A stretch of 64,000 bases of DNA from Streptomyces sp. RKND-216 (lineage in GTDB: Bacteria; Actinomycetota; Actinomycetes; Streptomycetales; Streptomycetaceae): NCBI RefSeq assembly GCF_004795255.1, contig NZ_SSBQ01000002.1, positions 4,246,001 to 4,310,000 of the forward strand, read 5' to 3'. The position numbers and the translations under genes are program-made. Under the pieces are notes generated by a model, which was not told the DNA's origin, did not search any database, and saw nothing but the letters and a program-made list of their open reading frames with translations. Positions within the stretch are counted from its first letter, which is position 1. Each line of letters starts with the position of its first letter. This document shows positions 20,693 to 32,600 of the stretch, in pieces.

Positions 20693-22876
20693 ATGAGCAA
20701 CATCCCGGAAACCGGACGCACCCCCCGCGTCACCATCCGGTTGGTGGCGATCCAGATCCTGGTGTTCTCACTGCTGCTCACCCTCGGCGGGCGGCTGTGG
20801 TACCTCCAGATCCGCAACGGCGAGGAGTACTCGGCCAAGGCCGCGGGAAACCACGTCCAGCAGGTCGTCAAGCCCGCCGTGCGCGGCTCCATCCTGGACG
20901 CCCGCGGCGTGCCGATCGCCGACAACGAGACCCGCCTGGTCGTCTCCGCCTCCCGCACCGCGTTGATGAAGATGGACGACGGCGGCGACGCCGTCCTCGG
21001 CCGGCTGGCGAAGGTACTCGACATGCCGGCCAAGGACGTACGGCAGAGGGTGCGGCTGTGCAACGCCGAGACCCCCAAGCCCTGCTGGAACGGCTCGCCC
21101 TACCAGCCGATCCCGATCACCGACGAAGCCACCGCCCAGCAGGCGCTGACCATCCGCGAGCGCTCCGAGGACTTCCCCGGCATCCTCGCCGAGCCCAAGG
21201 CCGTACGCCGCTACCCCAGCCCGTACGGAGCCGACACCTCGCAGGTCCTCGGCTACCTCTCCCCGGTGACCGACGAGGAGATCAAGGAGGCCGAGAACAC
21301 CGACTCGCCGTTCCTCCCCTCCGACCAGATCGGCCGCTCCGGGCTGGAGCGCAGCTACAACACGGCCCTGCGCGGCGACGCGGGCGTCACCGAGTACGAG
21401 GTCGACAAGCTCGGCCGGGTGATGGGACAGAAGCTCAGCGAGAAGGCCGAACCCGGATCCACCCTCATCACCAGTGTCGACTCCCGCATCCAGGCCGTCG
21501 CCGAGCGCGAGCTGCTAGCGGCCATGAAGGAAGCCCGCAAGCAGCACGACCACAACACCGGCCGCAACTACGAGGCCGACGCCGGCGCCATGGTCGTGAT
21601 GGAGTCCAAGACCGGCCGGGTCGTCGCCATGGCGTCCAACCCGCAGTACGACCCGAACGCCTGGGTCGGCGGCATCTCCGCCGACGACTACACGCGGCTC
21701 ACCAGCAAGAAGTCCAACTACCCGCTGCTGAACCGCGCCATCCAGGGGCAGGCGGCGCCCGGCTCGATCTTCAAGGTCGTCTCCTCCGCCGCCGCCGTCC
21801 GTGCCGGCTACGACTGGAACGGCAGCTACCCCTGCACCAGCTCCTACACCGTCGGCAACAACACCTTCAAGAACTACGAGTCCCAGAGCCACGGCAGCAT
21901 CAACCTCGCCCGGGCGCTCGAGGTCTCCTGCGACACCGTCTTCTACCGCCTGTCGCACCAGGAGTGGAAGAAGGACGGCGGGATCGACCCGAAGAAGAAG
22001 ACGGACGACTGGTTCTACCGCACCGCTCACGACTTCGGCCTCGGTGAGGAGACCGGCATCGACCTCCCCAACGAGGTCACCGGCCGCGTCCCCGACCGCC
22101 AGTGGAAGAAGAACTACTGGAAGGCCAACAAGGACTCCTGGTGCAAGACCGCCGAGAAGTGGCCCGAGAAGAAGAGCTACCAGATCACGCTGGCGCGTGA
22201 GGGCTGCCTCGAAGGATTCAAACTGCACGCCTACGACACGATCAACTACTCGATCGGACAGGGCGACACGCTCGTCACCCCGATCCAGATGGCGACCATC
22301 TACGCCGCCATCTCCAACGGCGGCACCCTCTACGACCCCACCCTCGGCAAGGCCGTCGTCAGCCCCGACGGCTCCCAGGTCGAAATGATTGAACCGAAGG
22401 CGCACGGCAAGCTGCCGCTGAGCAAGAAGACGCTCAAGCAGATGGACGACGCCCTCGAAGGCGTGGCCACGCGCGGCACCGCCGCCTGGCGCTTCACCCA
22501 GGTCGGCTGGCCCCAGAAGAAGATCCCGATGCACGCCAAGACCGGTACCGCCGAGGTCTACGGAAAGCAGACCACCTCCTGGTTCGCCACCTACACCGAG
22601 GACTACACGATCGTGATGACGATCTCCCAGGGTGGTACTGGTTCCGGCGCCTCCGGCCCGGCCGTCCGCAACGTCTACGACGCCATCTACGGCGTCCAGG
22701 AGGACGGCTCGATCGACAAGAAGAAGGCGCTGCTGCCCGACCCGCAGAAGTCCCTCCCCGAGATCAACGAGCACGGCCAGATCGCGTCCGGATTCTCCGA
22801 GGAGTTCGAGGCCCGGGAACAGAAGGCGGCGGCGAAGGCCGAGGGCGACCCGACGGACGACGGGGGCACCGAGTGA
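20693..22876 (+). CDS. mrdA: Penicillin-binding protein 2, transpeptidase of the elongation complex
   Basis: A class B PBP of 727 residues that cross-links peptidoglycan next to RodA. One N-terminal helix (about residues 18-38) anchors it. The dimerisation domain is followed by the transpeptidase domain with SxxK as PGSIFKVVS, the second motif as SCD (VSCDTVFYRL), and KTG as HAKTGTAEVYG. A Lys/Trp-rich insert lies near residues 425-500. The start is ATG at 20693 after GGGGAG. The stop overlaps rodA by four bases. Confidence 0.96.
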   Translation: MSNIPETGRTPRVTIRLVAIQILVFSLLLTLGGRLWYLQIRNGEEYSAKAAGNHVQQVVKPAVRGSILDARGVPIADNETRLVVSASRTALMKMDDGGDAVLGRLAKVLDMPAKDVRQRVRLCNAETPKPCWNGSPYQPIPITDEATAQQALTIRERSEDFPGILAEPKAVRRYPSPYGADTSQVLGYLSPVTDEEIKEAENTDSPFLPSDQIGRSGLERSYNTALRGDAGVTEYEVDKLGRVMGQKLSEKAEPGSTLITSVDSRIQAVAERELLAAMKEARKQHDHNTGRNYEADAGAMVVMESKTGRVVAMASNPQYDPNAWVGGISADDYTRLTSKKSNYPLLNRAIQGQAAPGSIFKVVSSAAAVRAGYDWNGSYPCTSSYTVGNNTFKNYESQSHGSINLARALEVSCDTVFYRLSHQEWKKDGGIDPKKKTDDWFYRTAHDFGLGEETGIDLPNEVTGRVPDRQWKKNYWKANKDSWCKTAEKWPEKKSYQITLAREGCLEGFKLHAYDTINYSIGQGDTLVTPIQMATIYAAISNGGTLYDPTLGKAVVSPDGSQVEMIEPKAHGKLPLSKKTLKQMDDALEGVATRGTAAWRFTQVGWPQKKIPMHAKTGTAEVYGKQTTSWFATYTEDYTIVMTISQGGTGSGASGPAVRNVYDAIYGVQEDGSIDKKKALLPDPQKSLPEINEHGQIASGFSEEFEAREQKAAAKAEGDPTDDGGTE

Positions 22877-24072
22877 GCACCCGCTCCTACTCCCTCGACG
22901 GCTACGGGCCGCAGCAGAAGTCCGCGTGGCGCCGGGCCACCGCCCGCGACAGCCTCGTCCGGCGCCTGGACTGGCCCATGCTCGTGGCCGCCGTCGCGCT
23001 GTCCCTGCTGGGCTCCCTCCTCGTGTGGTCCGCCACCCGCACCCGGGACTCCCTCAACCACGGCGACCCGCAGCACTTCCTCTGGCGGCACCTGCTCAGC
23101 CTCCTCATCGGCCTCGCGCTGATGGCCGGCACCGTGTGGCTCGGCCACCGGCGCCTGCGCGGCGCGGTACCCGTGCTCTACGGCATCTCCGTCGTCCTCG
23201 CCCTGCTGGTCCTCACTCCGCTCGGCGCGACCATCAACGGCTCCCGCGCCTGGCTCGACTTCGGAGGCGGCCTCTCCCTCCAGCCCGCCGAGTTCATCAA
23301 GATCACCGTGATACTGGTCATGGCGATGCTGCTGGCCGCCCGCGTCGACGCGGGCGACCGGGAACACCCCGACCACCGCACCGTGCTCCAGGCCCTCGGC
23401 ATGGCCGCGCTGCCCATCGTCGTGATCATGCTGATGCCCGACCTGGGCTCCACCATGGTCATCGTCGTCATCGTGCTCGGCGTGCTCCTGGCCTCCGGCG
23501 CCTCCAACCGCTGGGTCGTCGGCCTCGTCGTCACCGGCATCGGCGGCGCCGTCGCGGTCTGGATGCTCGGCCTGCTCGACGAGTACCAGATCAACCGGTT
23601 CGCCGCCTTCGCCAACCCCTCCCTCGACCCCCGCGGGGTCGGCTACAACACTAACCAGGCACGCATCGCCATCGGCTCCGGCGGCCTGTGGGGCAAGGGC
23701 CTCTTCGACGGCACCCAGACCACCGGCCAGTTCGTGCCCGAGCAGCAGACCGACTTCATCTTCACCGTCGCGGGTGAGGAACTCGGCTTCGTCGGCGGCG
23801 CGGCCATCATCGCCCTCATGGGCGTGGTCCTCTGGCGCGCCTGCCGCATCGCCCGCAACACCACCGAGCTGTACGGCACCATCGTCGCCGCCGGCATCAT
23901 CGCCTGGTTCGCCTTCCAGACCTTCGAGAACATCGGCATGACCCTCGGCATCATGCCCGTCGCCGGCCTCCCCCTGCCGTTCGTCTCCTACGGCGGCACC
24001 TCGATGTTCGCCGTCTGGATCGCCGTCGGCCTCCTCCAGTCGATCAAGGTGCAACGTCCGGTGTCCGCCTAG
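22873..24072 (+). CDS. rodA: RodA, SEDS-family peptidoglycan polymerase
   Basis: A 399-residue SEDS glycosyltransferase with about ten membrane helices that polymerises lipid II. The family blocks are present: NGSRAWLDFGGGLSLQPAEF, the catalytic-Asp loop around QTDFIFTVAGEELGF, and LPLPFVSYGGTSM near the end. It starts with GTG inside the pbp2 stop. In Streptomyces this gene is also called sfr. A terminator follows. Confidence 0.96.
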   Translation: MSTRSYSLDGYGPQQKSAWRRATARDSLVRRLDWPMLVAAVALSLLGSLLVWSATRTRDSLNHGDPQHFLWRHLLSLLIGLALMAGTVWLGHRRLRGAVPVLYGISVVLALLVLTPLGATINGSRAWLDFGGGLSLQPAEFIKITVILVMAMLLAARVDAGDREHPDHRTVLQALGMAALPIVVIMLMPDLGSTMVIVVIVLGVLLASGASNRWVVGLVVTGIGGAVAVWMLGLLDEYQINRFAAFANPSLDPRGVGYNTNQARIAIGSGGLWGKGLFDGTQTTGQFVPEQQTDFIFTVAGEELGFVGGAAIIALMGVVLWRACRIARNTTELYGTIVAAGIIAWFAFQTFENIGMTLGIMPVAGLPLPFVSYGGTSMFAVWIAVGLLQSIKVQRPVSA

Positions 24073-24097
24073 CGACGCCCGCGGGCACCTCCCCTCC

Positions 24098-24120
24098 CCG
24101 GCACGGGTTGCCCGTGCCGG
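24098..24120 (+). terminator. Terminator after rodA
   Basis: CCGGCACGGG, a TTG loop, then CCCGTGCCGG: a perfect 10-bp hairpin that closes the mre operon. Confidence 0.85.
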
Positions 24121-24142
24121 AGAGGGCGCCTACGTTCCGAAC

Positions 24143-25675
24143 ATGGCGGACGTGGTGCGTGAGACCGAGCGGAAGTACGAGGCCGCGGACGACACGCGGC
24201 TCCCCGACCTCGGGGTGAAGGGCGTCGCCGCGGTCACCGAGAGCGGTGAGACCCTGCTCGAAGCCGTCTACTACGACACGGAGGACGGCCGGCTGGCCGC
24301 CGCCGGCATGACGCTGCGCCGCCGCACCGGCGGCGACGACGAGGGCTGGCACCTCAAACTCCCGGTCGGGCGCCACGTACGCGAGGAGGTCCGCGCACCC
24401 CTCACCGACACCCCGCCGCGCGCCCTCACCAGGCTCGTCCGCTCCCGTGTGCGGACCGCGGCCCTGATGCCCGTGATGGAGCTGACCACACGGCGCCGCG
24501 TCCACCGGCTGGGCGACGCAGACGGAGCCGTACTCGCCGAGGTCGCACGGGACCGGGTCACCGCGACCCGGCCCGGACACGGGGAGGACGGCACCGCCAC
24601 CTGGACCGAGATCGAAGCCGAACTGCACGACGGACGGCCGAAACTTTTGGACCGGATCGAGAAGCGGCTGCGCGCCGCCGGCCTGCGACCCGCCCGGTCC
24701 GCGTCCAAGCTTCAGCGCGCGCTCCAGGAGACGGCGCCGACGACGGCCGCGAGGGCGGACCACGCGCCCGGCACACCGGGCGCCGGCGCCCAGGAAGCGG
24801 CCCCGGACACCGCCGGCCACCACGTCCTCGCCTACGTCCGCACTCAGGTCGAGGCCCTCGTCGCCCTCGACCCCGCCGTACGCCGACACCAACCCGACTC
24901 GATCCATCAGATGCGCGTGGCGGCCCGGCGACTCCGCAGCTGCTTCCGGTCCTACCGCTCCGTCCTCGACCGCCGTGCCACCGACCCGCTCGGCACCGAA
25001 CTGCGCCGACTGGCCGCCGAACTCGGCCATGACCGCGACCGCGAGGTGCTGCTCGCCCGGCTCACCGACCACCTCGGCCGCCTGCCGCGCGGCCTCCGCC
25101 TCGGACCCGTGAGCGGCCGCCTCCGCACTTACGACCGGGCCCGGCGCGGCGGAAGCCGCAACCGCGTCACCGCCGTGCTCGACGGAGACCGGTACCTCGC
25201 CCTCCTCGACGCGCTGCATGCCCTGCTCGCCGCGCCTCCGCTGAAACCCGCGGCGGACAAGTCGCCGCAGAAGATCCTCGACCGCGCCGTACGCCGCGAC
25301 ACCGGCCGGCTGTCCGCCCGCATCCGGCACGCCCTGGCCCTCCCGCCCGGCGAAGAGCGCGACCGCGCACTCCACGAAGCCCGCAAGGCCGCCAAGCGGG
25401 CCCGCTACGCCGCCGAGGTCGCCCACTCAGCCCTGGGCGGCCGGGCGGCGAAGCACGTCAAGCGGATGAAGGCGGTGCAGCAACTGCTGGGCGAACACCA
25501 GGACGCCGTCGTGACCCGGCAGGCCCTGCGTGACCTCGCCCTCCAGGCGCACGACGCCGGTGAGCCGTCCTTCACCTACGGAGTGCTGCACGCCCGGGAG
25601 AGCGCCCTCGCCACGGAGTACGAGCTGCGGCTTGCGAAGCTGTGGCGCTCGGTGACCGAACGCGGTCACTACTAG
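24143..25675 (+). CDS. CYTH and CHAD domain protein
   Basis: A 510-residue protein with an N-terminal CYTH domain (residues 5-200, starting VRETERKYEA with the ExExK metal- and phosphate-binding motif) and a C-terminal CHAD helical domain (about 225-505) rich in conserved His and Arg, such as HQMRVAARRLRSCFRSYR. CYTH enzymes act on triphosphate ligands and CHAD domains bind polyphosphate, so a role in polyphosphate metabolism is likely. It stands between the mre operon and the radical SAM gene. Confidence 0.9.
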   Translation: MADVVRETERKYEAADDTRLPDLGVKGVAAVTESGETLLEAVYYDTEDGRLAAAGMTLRRRTGGDDEGWHLKLPVGRHVREEVRAPLTDTPPRALTRLVRSRVRTAALMPVMELTTRRRVHRLGDADGAVLAEVARDRVTATRPGHGEDGTATWTEIEAELHDGRPKLLDRIEKRLRAAGLRPARSASKLQRALQETAPTTAARADHAPGTPGAGAQEAAPDTAGHHVLAYVRTQVEALVALDPAVRRHQPDSIHQMRVAARRLRSCFRSYRSVLDRRATDPLGTELRRLAAELGHDRDREVLLARLTDHLGRLPRGLRLGPVSGRLRTYDRARRGGSRNRVTAVLDGDRYLALLDALHALLAAPPLKPAADKSPQKILDRAVRRDTGRLSARIRHALALPPGEERDRALHEARKAAKRARYAAEVAHSALGGRAAKHVKRMKAVQQLLGEHQDAVVTRQALRDLALQAHDAGEPSFTYGVLHARESALATEYELRLAKLWRSVTERGHY

Positions 25676-25775
25676 CCGTCCACAGGTGTGGAGGGACGGT
25701 CCGCCGTCCGCGTTACGCTGGGGGGTCACCGCTTCGAGTACGAGTACGCCGCACCCTGCCCCGAGGACACCACCC

Positions 25776-27704
<1,929 letters not shown>

Positions 27705-27859
27705 GCCGGACGACGGACAGACGGTCCGCCCCTCCGGGCGCCGGGCCGCACGGATGGACGCGTGGCGGGCGCCGTTCGGCGCGCCGCCCACCGGGTGGTC
27801 GTGCGGCGTCAGCCGGAAAAGCATTGGTGCCGCCGCCTGACGGTCGGCAGACTTCCGTC

Positions 27860-28393
27860 ATGCCGAAACTCGTCCTTCCCACCACCGCCGTCCAGGAGTC
27901 GTTCGTCGCCGCCATGAAGGAGTTCGAGGCCGAAGGACGCGCCGGGGACGGCAGCTCCGTCGGGCAGGAGATCGACGAGTTCGGCGACCGGTGGCACGAG
28001 CCGGGCGGGTTCGCCGCGTACGTCGCGGCGCTCCGCGCCGACGAACACGAGGAGACCGTGCGGACCGCGGGACACGTCGCGTGCACGACGTTCTGGTACG
28101 TCGACGGCGACGCCTTCCTCGGCCGCTTCGCGATCCGGCACCGGCTCAACGACTTTCTTCTGGAACAGGGCGGGCACATCGGTTACGACGTGCGCGCCTC
28201 CGCGCGGCGGCGCGGCCATGCCACGGCCATGCTGCGGGACGGGCTCGTGCACGCCCGCGCCCTCGGCGTCGACCCGGCGCTGATCACGTGCGAGCACGAC
28301 AACACCGCCTCCCGGAAGGTCATCGAGGGCGGCGGAGGGGTCTTCGAGGACCGGCGCGGGGACAAGCTGCGGTACTGGGTGCCGAGCGCCTGA
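27860..28393 (+). CDS. GNAT-family N-acetyltransferase
   Basis: A 177-residue acetyltransferase. The acetyl-CoA loop is GYDVRASARRRGHATAML (Q/RxxGxG/A type) and the final strand contains CEHDNTASRKVIEGGGG, typical of the RimJ/RimL-like group. It is inserted between the two radical SAM-pair genes that are usually adjacent. No ribosome-binding site is obvious before the ATG. The substrate is unknown. Confidence 0.88.
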   Translation: MPKLVLPTTAVQESFVAAMKEFEAEGRAGDGSSVGQEIDEFGDRWHEPGGFAAYVAALRADEHEETVRTAGHVACTTFWYVDGDAFLGRFAIRHRLNDFLLEQGGHIGYDVRASARRRGHATAMLRDGLVHARALGVDPALITCEHDNTASRKVIEGGGGVFEDRRGDKLRYWVPSA

Positions 28394-28607
28394 GCCGGGA
28401 CGGGACGCCGGTACCGGAAGAGGGGCGCGTACCCTGGGAGGCAGGATTCTCCGCGCTCCCGCGACGCGGCACGCGTGAGCGGACGCGCGGACTTCCGCCC
28501 CCTTGCACCCCGTACACCCAAGGGCGGCCGCCCGGGGCGTGCCGCCCTGCACCGAGGAGAGACCCCTGGGCAAGCGACAGCCCGAAGGCCCGCCGCCCGC
28601 ACCCGCG

Positions 28608-29390
28608 GTGCAGCGCATCCGACTGCGCTACACCAAGCGCGGCCGCCTCCGGTTCACCAGTCACCGTGACTTCCAGCGCGCCTTCGAGCGGGCGCTGCGC
28701 CGTGCCGAGGTGCCCATGGCGTACTCGGCCGGCTTCACCCCGCACCCGAAGGTGAGCTACGCAAACGCCGCCCCCACCGGCACCGCCAGCGAGGCGGAGT
28801 ACCTGGAGATCGCCCTCACCGCGCACCGCGACCCCGAGGCGCTGCGCCGCGGGCTCGACGCGTGCATGCCGGACGGTCTGGACCTGACCGACGCGGTCGA
28901 GGCCCGGACGTCCGACTTCGCCGACCGCCTTCAGGCATCCGCCTGGGAGCTGCGGCTCGACGGCGTCGCCGTCAAGGACGCGCACCGGGCCGTGGAGGCG
29001 TTCCTTGCCGCCGAAACGGTCGAGGTGCAGCGGCAGACCAAGAAGGGGGTCCGCACCTTCGACGCCCGCGCTGCCGTCGCTTCGCTGGAGAGCGGGGGCG
29101 TCACACAGAGCGAGGATGATAGGCCCCAGCAGCATCCCTGTGCGATACTGCGGCTGGTAGTGCGGCACCTGACACCTGCCGTACGACCCGACGACGTCCT
29201 GTCCGGCCTCCGAGCTACGGCCGACCTGGCGCCGCCGGTCCCGGCAGCGGTGACCAGGCTGGCGCAGGGGCCGCTCGATGAGGAGACCGGCACGGTGACC
29301 GACCCGCTGGTTCCCGACCGCGACGCATCCCCCGCCGCGACGGGGCCGAGCGCGGTCGCCCCGGACACGACCGGGGCCGTCACCGCGTAG
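28608..29390 (+). CDS. TIGR03936 family (DUF2344) radical SAM-associated protein
   Basis: A protein of about 260 residues with the family N-terminus QRIRLRYTKRGRLRFTSHRD and the block YSAGFTPHPKVSYANAAPTG. It normally partners the TIGR03960 radical SAM protein. The conservative start is GTG at 28608. A strong GAGGAGA at 28554-28560 instead lies five bases before an in-frame CTG at 28566, so a CTG start that adds 14 residues is possible. The C-terminal 70 residues are Pro/Ala-rich and poorly conserved in character. Confidence 0.85.
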   Translation: MQRIRLRYTKRGRLRFTSHRDFQRAFERALRRAEVPMAYSAGFTPHPKVSYANAAPTGTASEAEYLEIALTAHRDPEALRRGLDACMPDGLDLTDAVEARTSDFADRLQASAWELRLDGVAVKDAHRAVEAFLAAETVEVQRQTKKGVRTFDARAAVASLESGGVTQSEDDRPQQHPCAILRLVVRHLTPAVRPDDVLSGLRATADLAPPVPAAVTRLAQGPLDEETGTVTDPLVPDRDASPAATGPSAVAPDTTGAVTA

Positions 29391-29641
29391 GTACGGAGCC
29401 GAAACGTGCCGTCGCCGACGCAGGCGCCAGGGAGCCACCCGGGCCGCCGACCGGCAGGCGAGCGCACCGCCACAGCAGACTTTCGCCGTAGCCGAGCCCG
29501 CAGGGACGGAACCGGCGAGCGACAACGAACAGCTCCCGAGCGGCGCCCGTGCCCGGCGGGACGCGGCAGCAAGGCGTACGACGCGCCCGGCCGCGACCGA
29601 AGGGGCGAGGCGCCCGGGAGCGTGACGGGAGAACTGCCCGC

Positions 29642-32600
29642 ATGCCCGAGCCCAAGGACTCCGCAGCCGCGGAGAACACCGCGAAGGACCCGAAGACGCC
29701 GCCCGCGAGCGCGTCGTCGGACGGACCGAACCAGCAGGCCGCGGCCTCCGCCGACAACGGAAGCCCCAGCGACACCCTGCCGCCGCGCCGCCGCGCGCCA
29801 CGCCGCGCGTCCGCCCCGGCGGGCGCGCCCCCGGCCGCGCCCGAGGCGCCCGCCCCGGACACGCTGCCGGCCGCCGCGCCGGCCGCCCACGACGCCGCCG
29901 CTTCGCCCGCCGCCGACCCGTCGGAGCCCGCGCCGACGCGGGCCCGTCGTCGTGCCACGCGCCGCGCGTCCGCTCCGGCCGGTGCCCCGCCTGTGACCGG
30001 GGGGGCCACCGGGGCGACCGCGTCCGGTGCCGCCGCGGTCGCGGCCGGTGAGGATCCCGCCGCGGACGCCTCGGCATCCGCCGACGGTCCTGTCGCCGAC
30101 GTGTCCGCGACCGGTCAGGCCGATCCCGCCCCGGCGCGTACCCGTCGCCGGGCGACCCGGCGGGCCTCCGCACCGTCCGGCGTCCCCGAGGCCGCAGAGC
30201 AGGCGAGCCCGGGTACCGGGGACGGTCCCATGGAGAACGAGGAGCAGGCGGCGCCTGCGCGCAGCCGTCGTCGTGCCACCCGCAAGGCCGCCGCATCGGC
30301 GCCGGAGCAGGCCGCCGACGCCGCCGGTACCGGCACCGGCGGAGAGGCCGCTGCGGTCAGCGAGGGGGCCGAGCCGGCGCCCGCCCGGGGCCGCCGCCGC
30401 GCCGCGCGCAAGGAAGCCGCCCCGACCGAGGGGACCGCCGCCGCGGACACGCCGTCCGCCGCTGCGGACGAGGAGCAGGCGACGCCCGCGCGTACCCGTC
30501 GTCGTGCCACCCGCACGGCAGCCCCGCCGGCCCACGAGCACGTCGCCGACGAGGCCGAGGGCGCGGGCCAGTCACCCGCCTCCGACGAGCCCGCGCTGCC
30601 GGTCGAGGCCCCCACCGCGCCGGCCGGGCGCAAGCGTGCGGCGCAGCCGCCGGTGGCCGTGTTCCAGGCGCCGGTGTTCACCGAGCCGATGTTCCAGACG
30701 CCGCAGAGCGCCGCCGCCCAGGCCGCCGCGGAGCAGGACGAGGAAACGGACGAGGAGGAGCCGGAGGCGACCGCGCCCGTCTCGCGCAGCCGGCGTCGCC
30801 GTCGTCGCGGAGAGTCCGAGAGCGACGCGTCCCGTCCCGCCGGTCCGGGGGACGAGGAGGAGACCGGCGACGTGGCCCGGTCGGACGAGCCGGACGAGCC
30901 GGACGAGTCGGACGACGTGGGCTCGGACGACGAGGGTTCGGACGAGTCCGGTGAGCGCCCCGCGCGCCGCCGCCGCCGTGGCGGGCGTCGCCGCAGGCGG
31001 GGCGAGTCCGCCGATGCACAGGGTGCGGACGACGGCGGCCGGGGCGACTCGGCGTCGGACGACACCGACGCTGACGAGGACGAGGACGCGGACGAGTCCG
31101 GCAAGAACGGCGCGGAGCGCGACGAGGACGAGGGGGGCGGCCACGGCGGCGGCTCCAGCAGCTCGCGCCGTCGTCGCCGTCGTCGCCGCCGCAGCGGGGA
31201 CTCCTCCGACAACGGGCTTACCGACGGCGACCCGGAGCGCACTGTCGTCAAGGTCCGCGAGCCCCGGAAGAAGAAGGACTCCGAGCCCGCCGACGAGGTG
31301 CAGGCGATTAAGGGCTCCACCCGGCTGGAGGCGAAGAAGCAGCGCCGTCGGGAGGGCCGCGAGCAGGGCCGTCGGCGCGTGCCGATCATCACCGAGGCCG
31401 AGTTCCTCGCCCGCCGCGAGGCCGTTGAGCGGGTCATGGTCGTGCGCCAGAACGGCGACCGGACGCAGATCGGCGTGCTCGAGGACGACGTGCTGGTCGA
31501 GCACTTCGTCAACAAGGAGCAGTCGACGAGCTACGTCGGCAATGTGTACCTCGGCAAGGTCCAGAACGTGCTGCCCTCGATGGAGGCGGCGTTCGTCGAC
31601 ATCGGCAAGGGCCGCAACGCCGTGCTCTACGCCGGGGAAGTCAACTTCGAGGCGCTCGGCATGGCCAACGGGCCGCGCCGGATCGAGACCGCGCTGAAGT
31701 CCGGCCAGCCGGTGCTGGTCCAGGTCACCAAGGACCCGATCGGCCACAAGGGCGCCCGTCTGACCAGCCAGGTGTCGCTGCCCGGCCGCTACCTGGTGTA
31801 CGTGCCCGAGGGCTCGATGACCGGTATCAGCCGGAAGCTTCCCGACACCGAGCGGGCCCGGCTGAAGCAGATCCTCAAGCAGGTCGTGCCGGAGAACGCG
31901 GGCGTCATCGTGCGCACCGCCGCCGAGGGAGCCAGCGAGGACGAGCTGCGCCGCGACGTCGAACGGCTTCAGGCGCAGTGGGAGGACATCCAGCGGAAGG
32001 CGCAGAAGGGCAACGCGCCGACGCTGCTGTACGGCGAGCCGGACATGACCGTCCGGGTCGTGCGCGACATCTTCAACGAGGACTTCTCCAAGGTCATCGT
32101 CTCCGGCGAGCAGGCATGGGAGACGGTGCACGGCTACGTCTCCCATGTCGCGCCGGACCTGGTGGGACGGCTCCAGAAGTGGACGTCCGACGTCGATGTC
32201 TTCGCCACCCACCGGATCGACGAGCAGCTGACGAAGGCCCTCGACCGGAAGGTGTGGCTGCCCAGCGGTGGTTCGCTGGTGATCGACCGGACCGAGGCGA
32301 TGGTCGTGGTCGACGTCAACACCGGCAAGTTCACCGGCCAGGGCGGCAACCTTGAGGAGACGGTCACCCGGAACAATCTGGAGGCGGCCGAGGAGATCGT
32401 GCGCCAGCTCCGGCTGCGCGACCTGGGCGGCATCATCGTCATCGACTTCATCGACATGGTGCTGGAGTCCAACCGGGACCTGGTGCTGCGCCGTCTGCTG
32501 GAGTGCCTGGGCCGGGACCGCACGAAGCACCAGGTGGCCGAGGTGACCTCGCTGGGCCTGGTGCAGATGACCCGCAAGCGGGTCGGCCAGGGCCTGCTGG

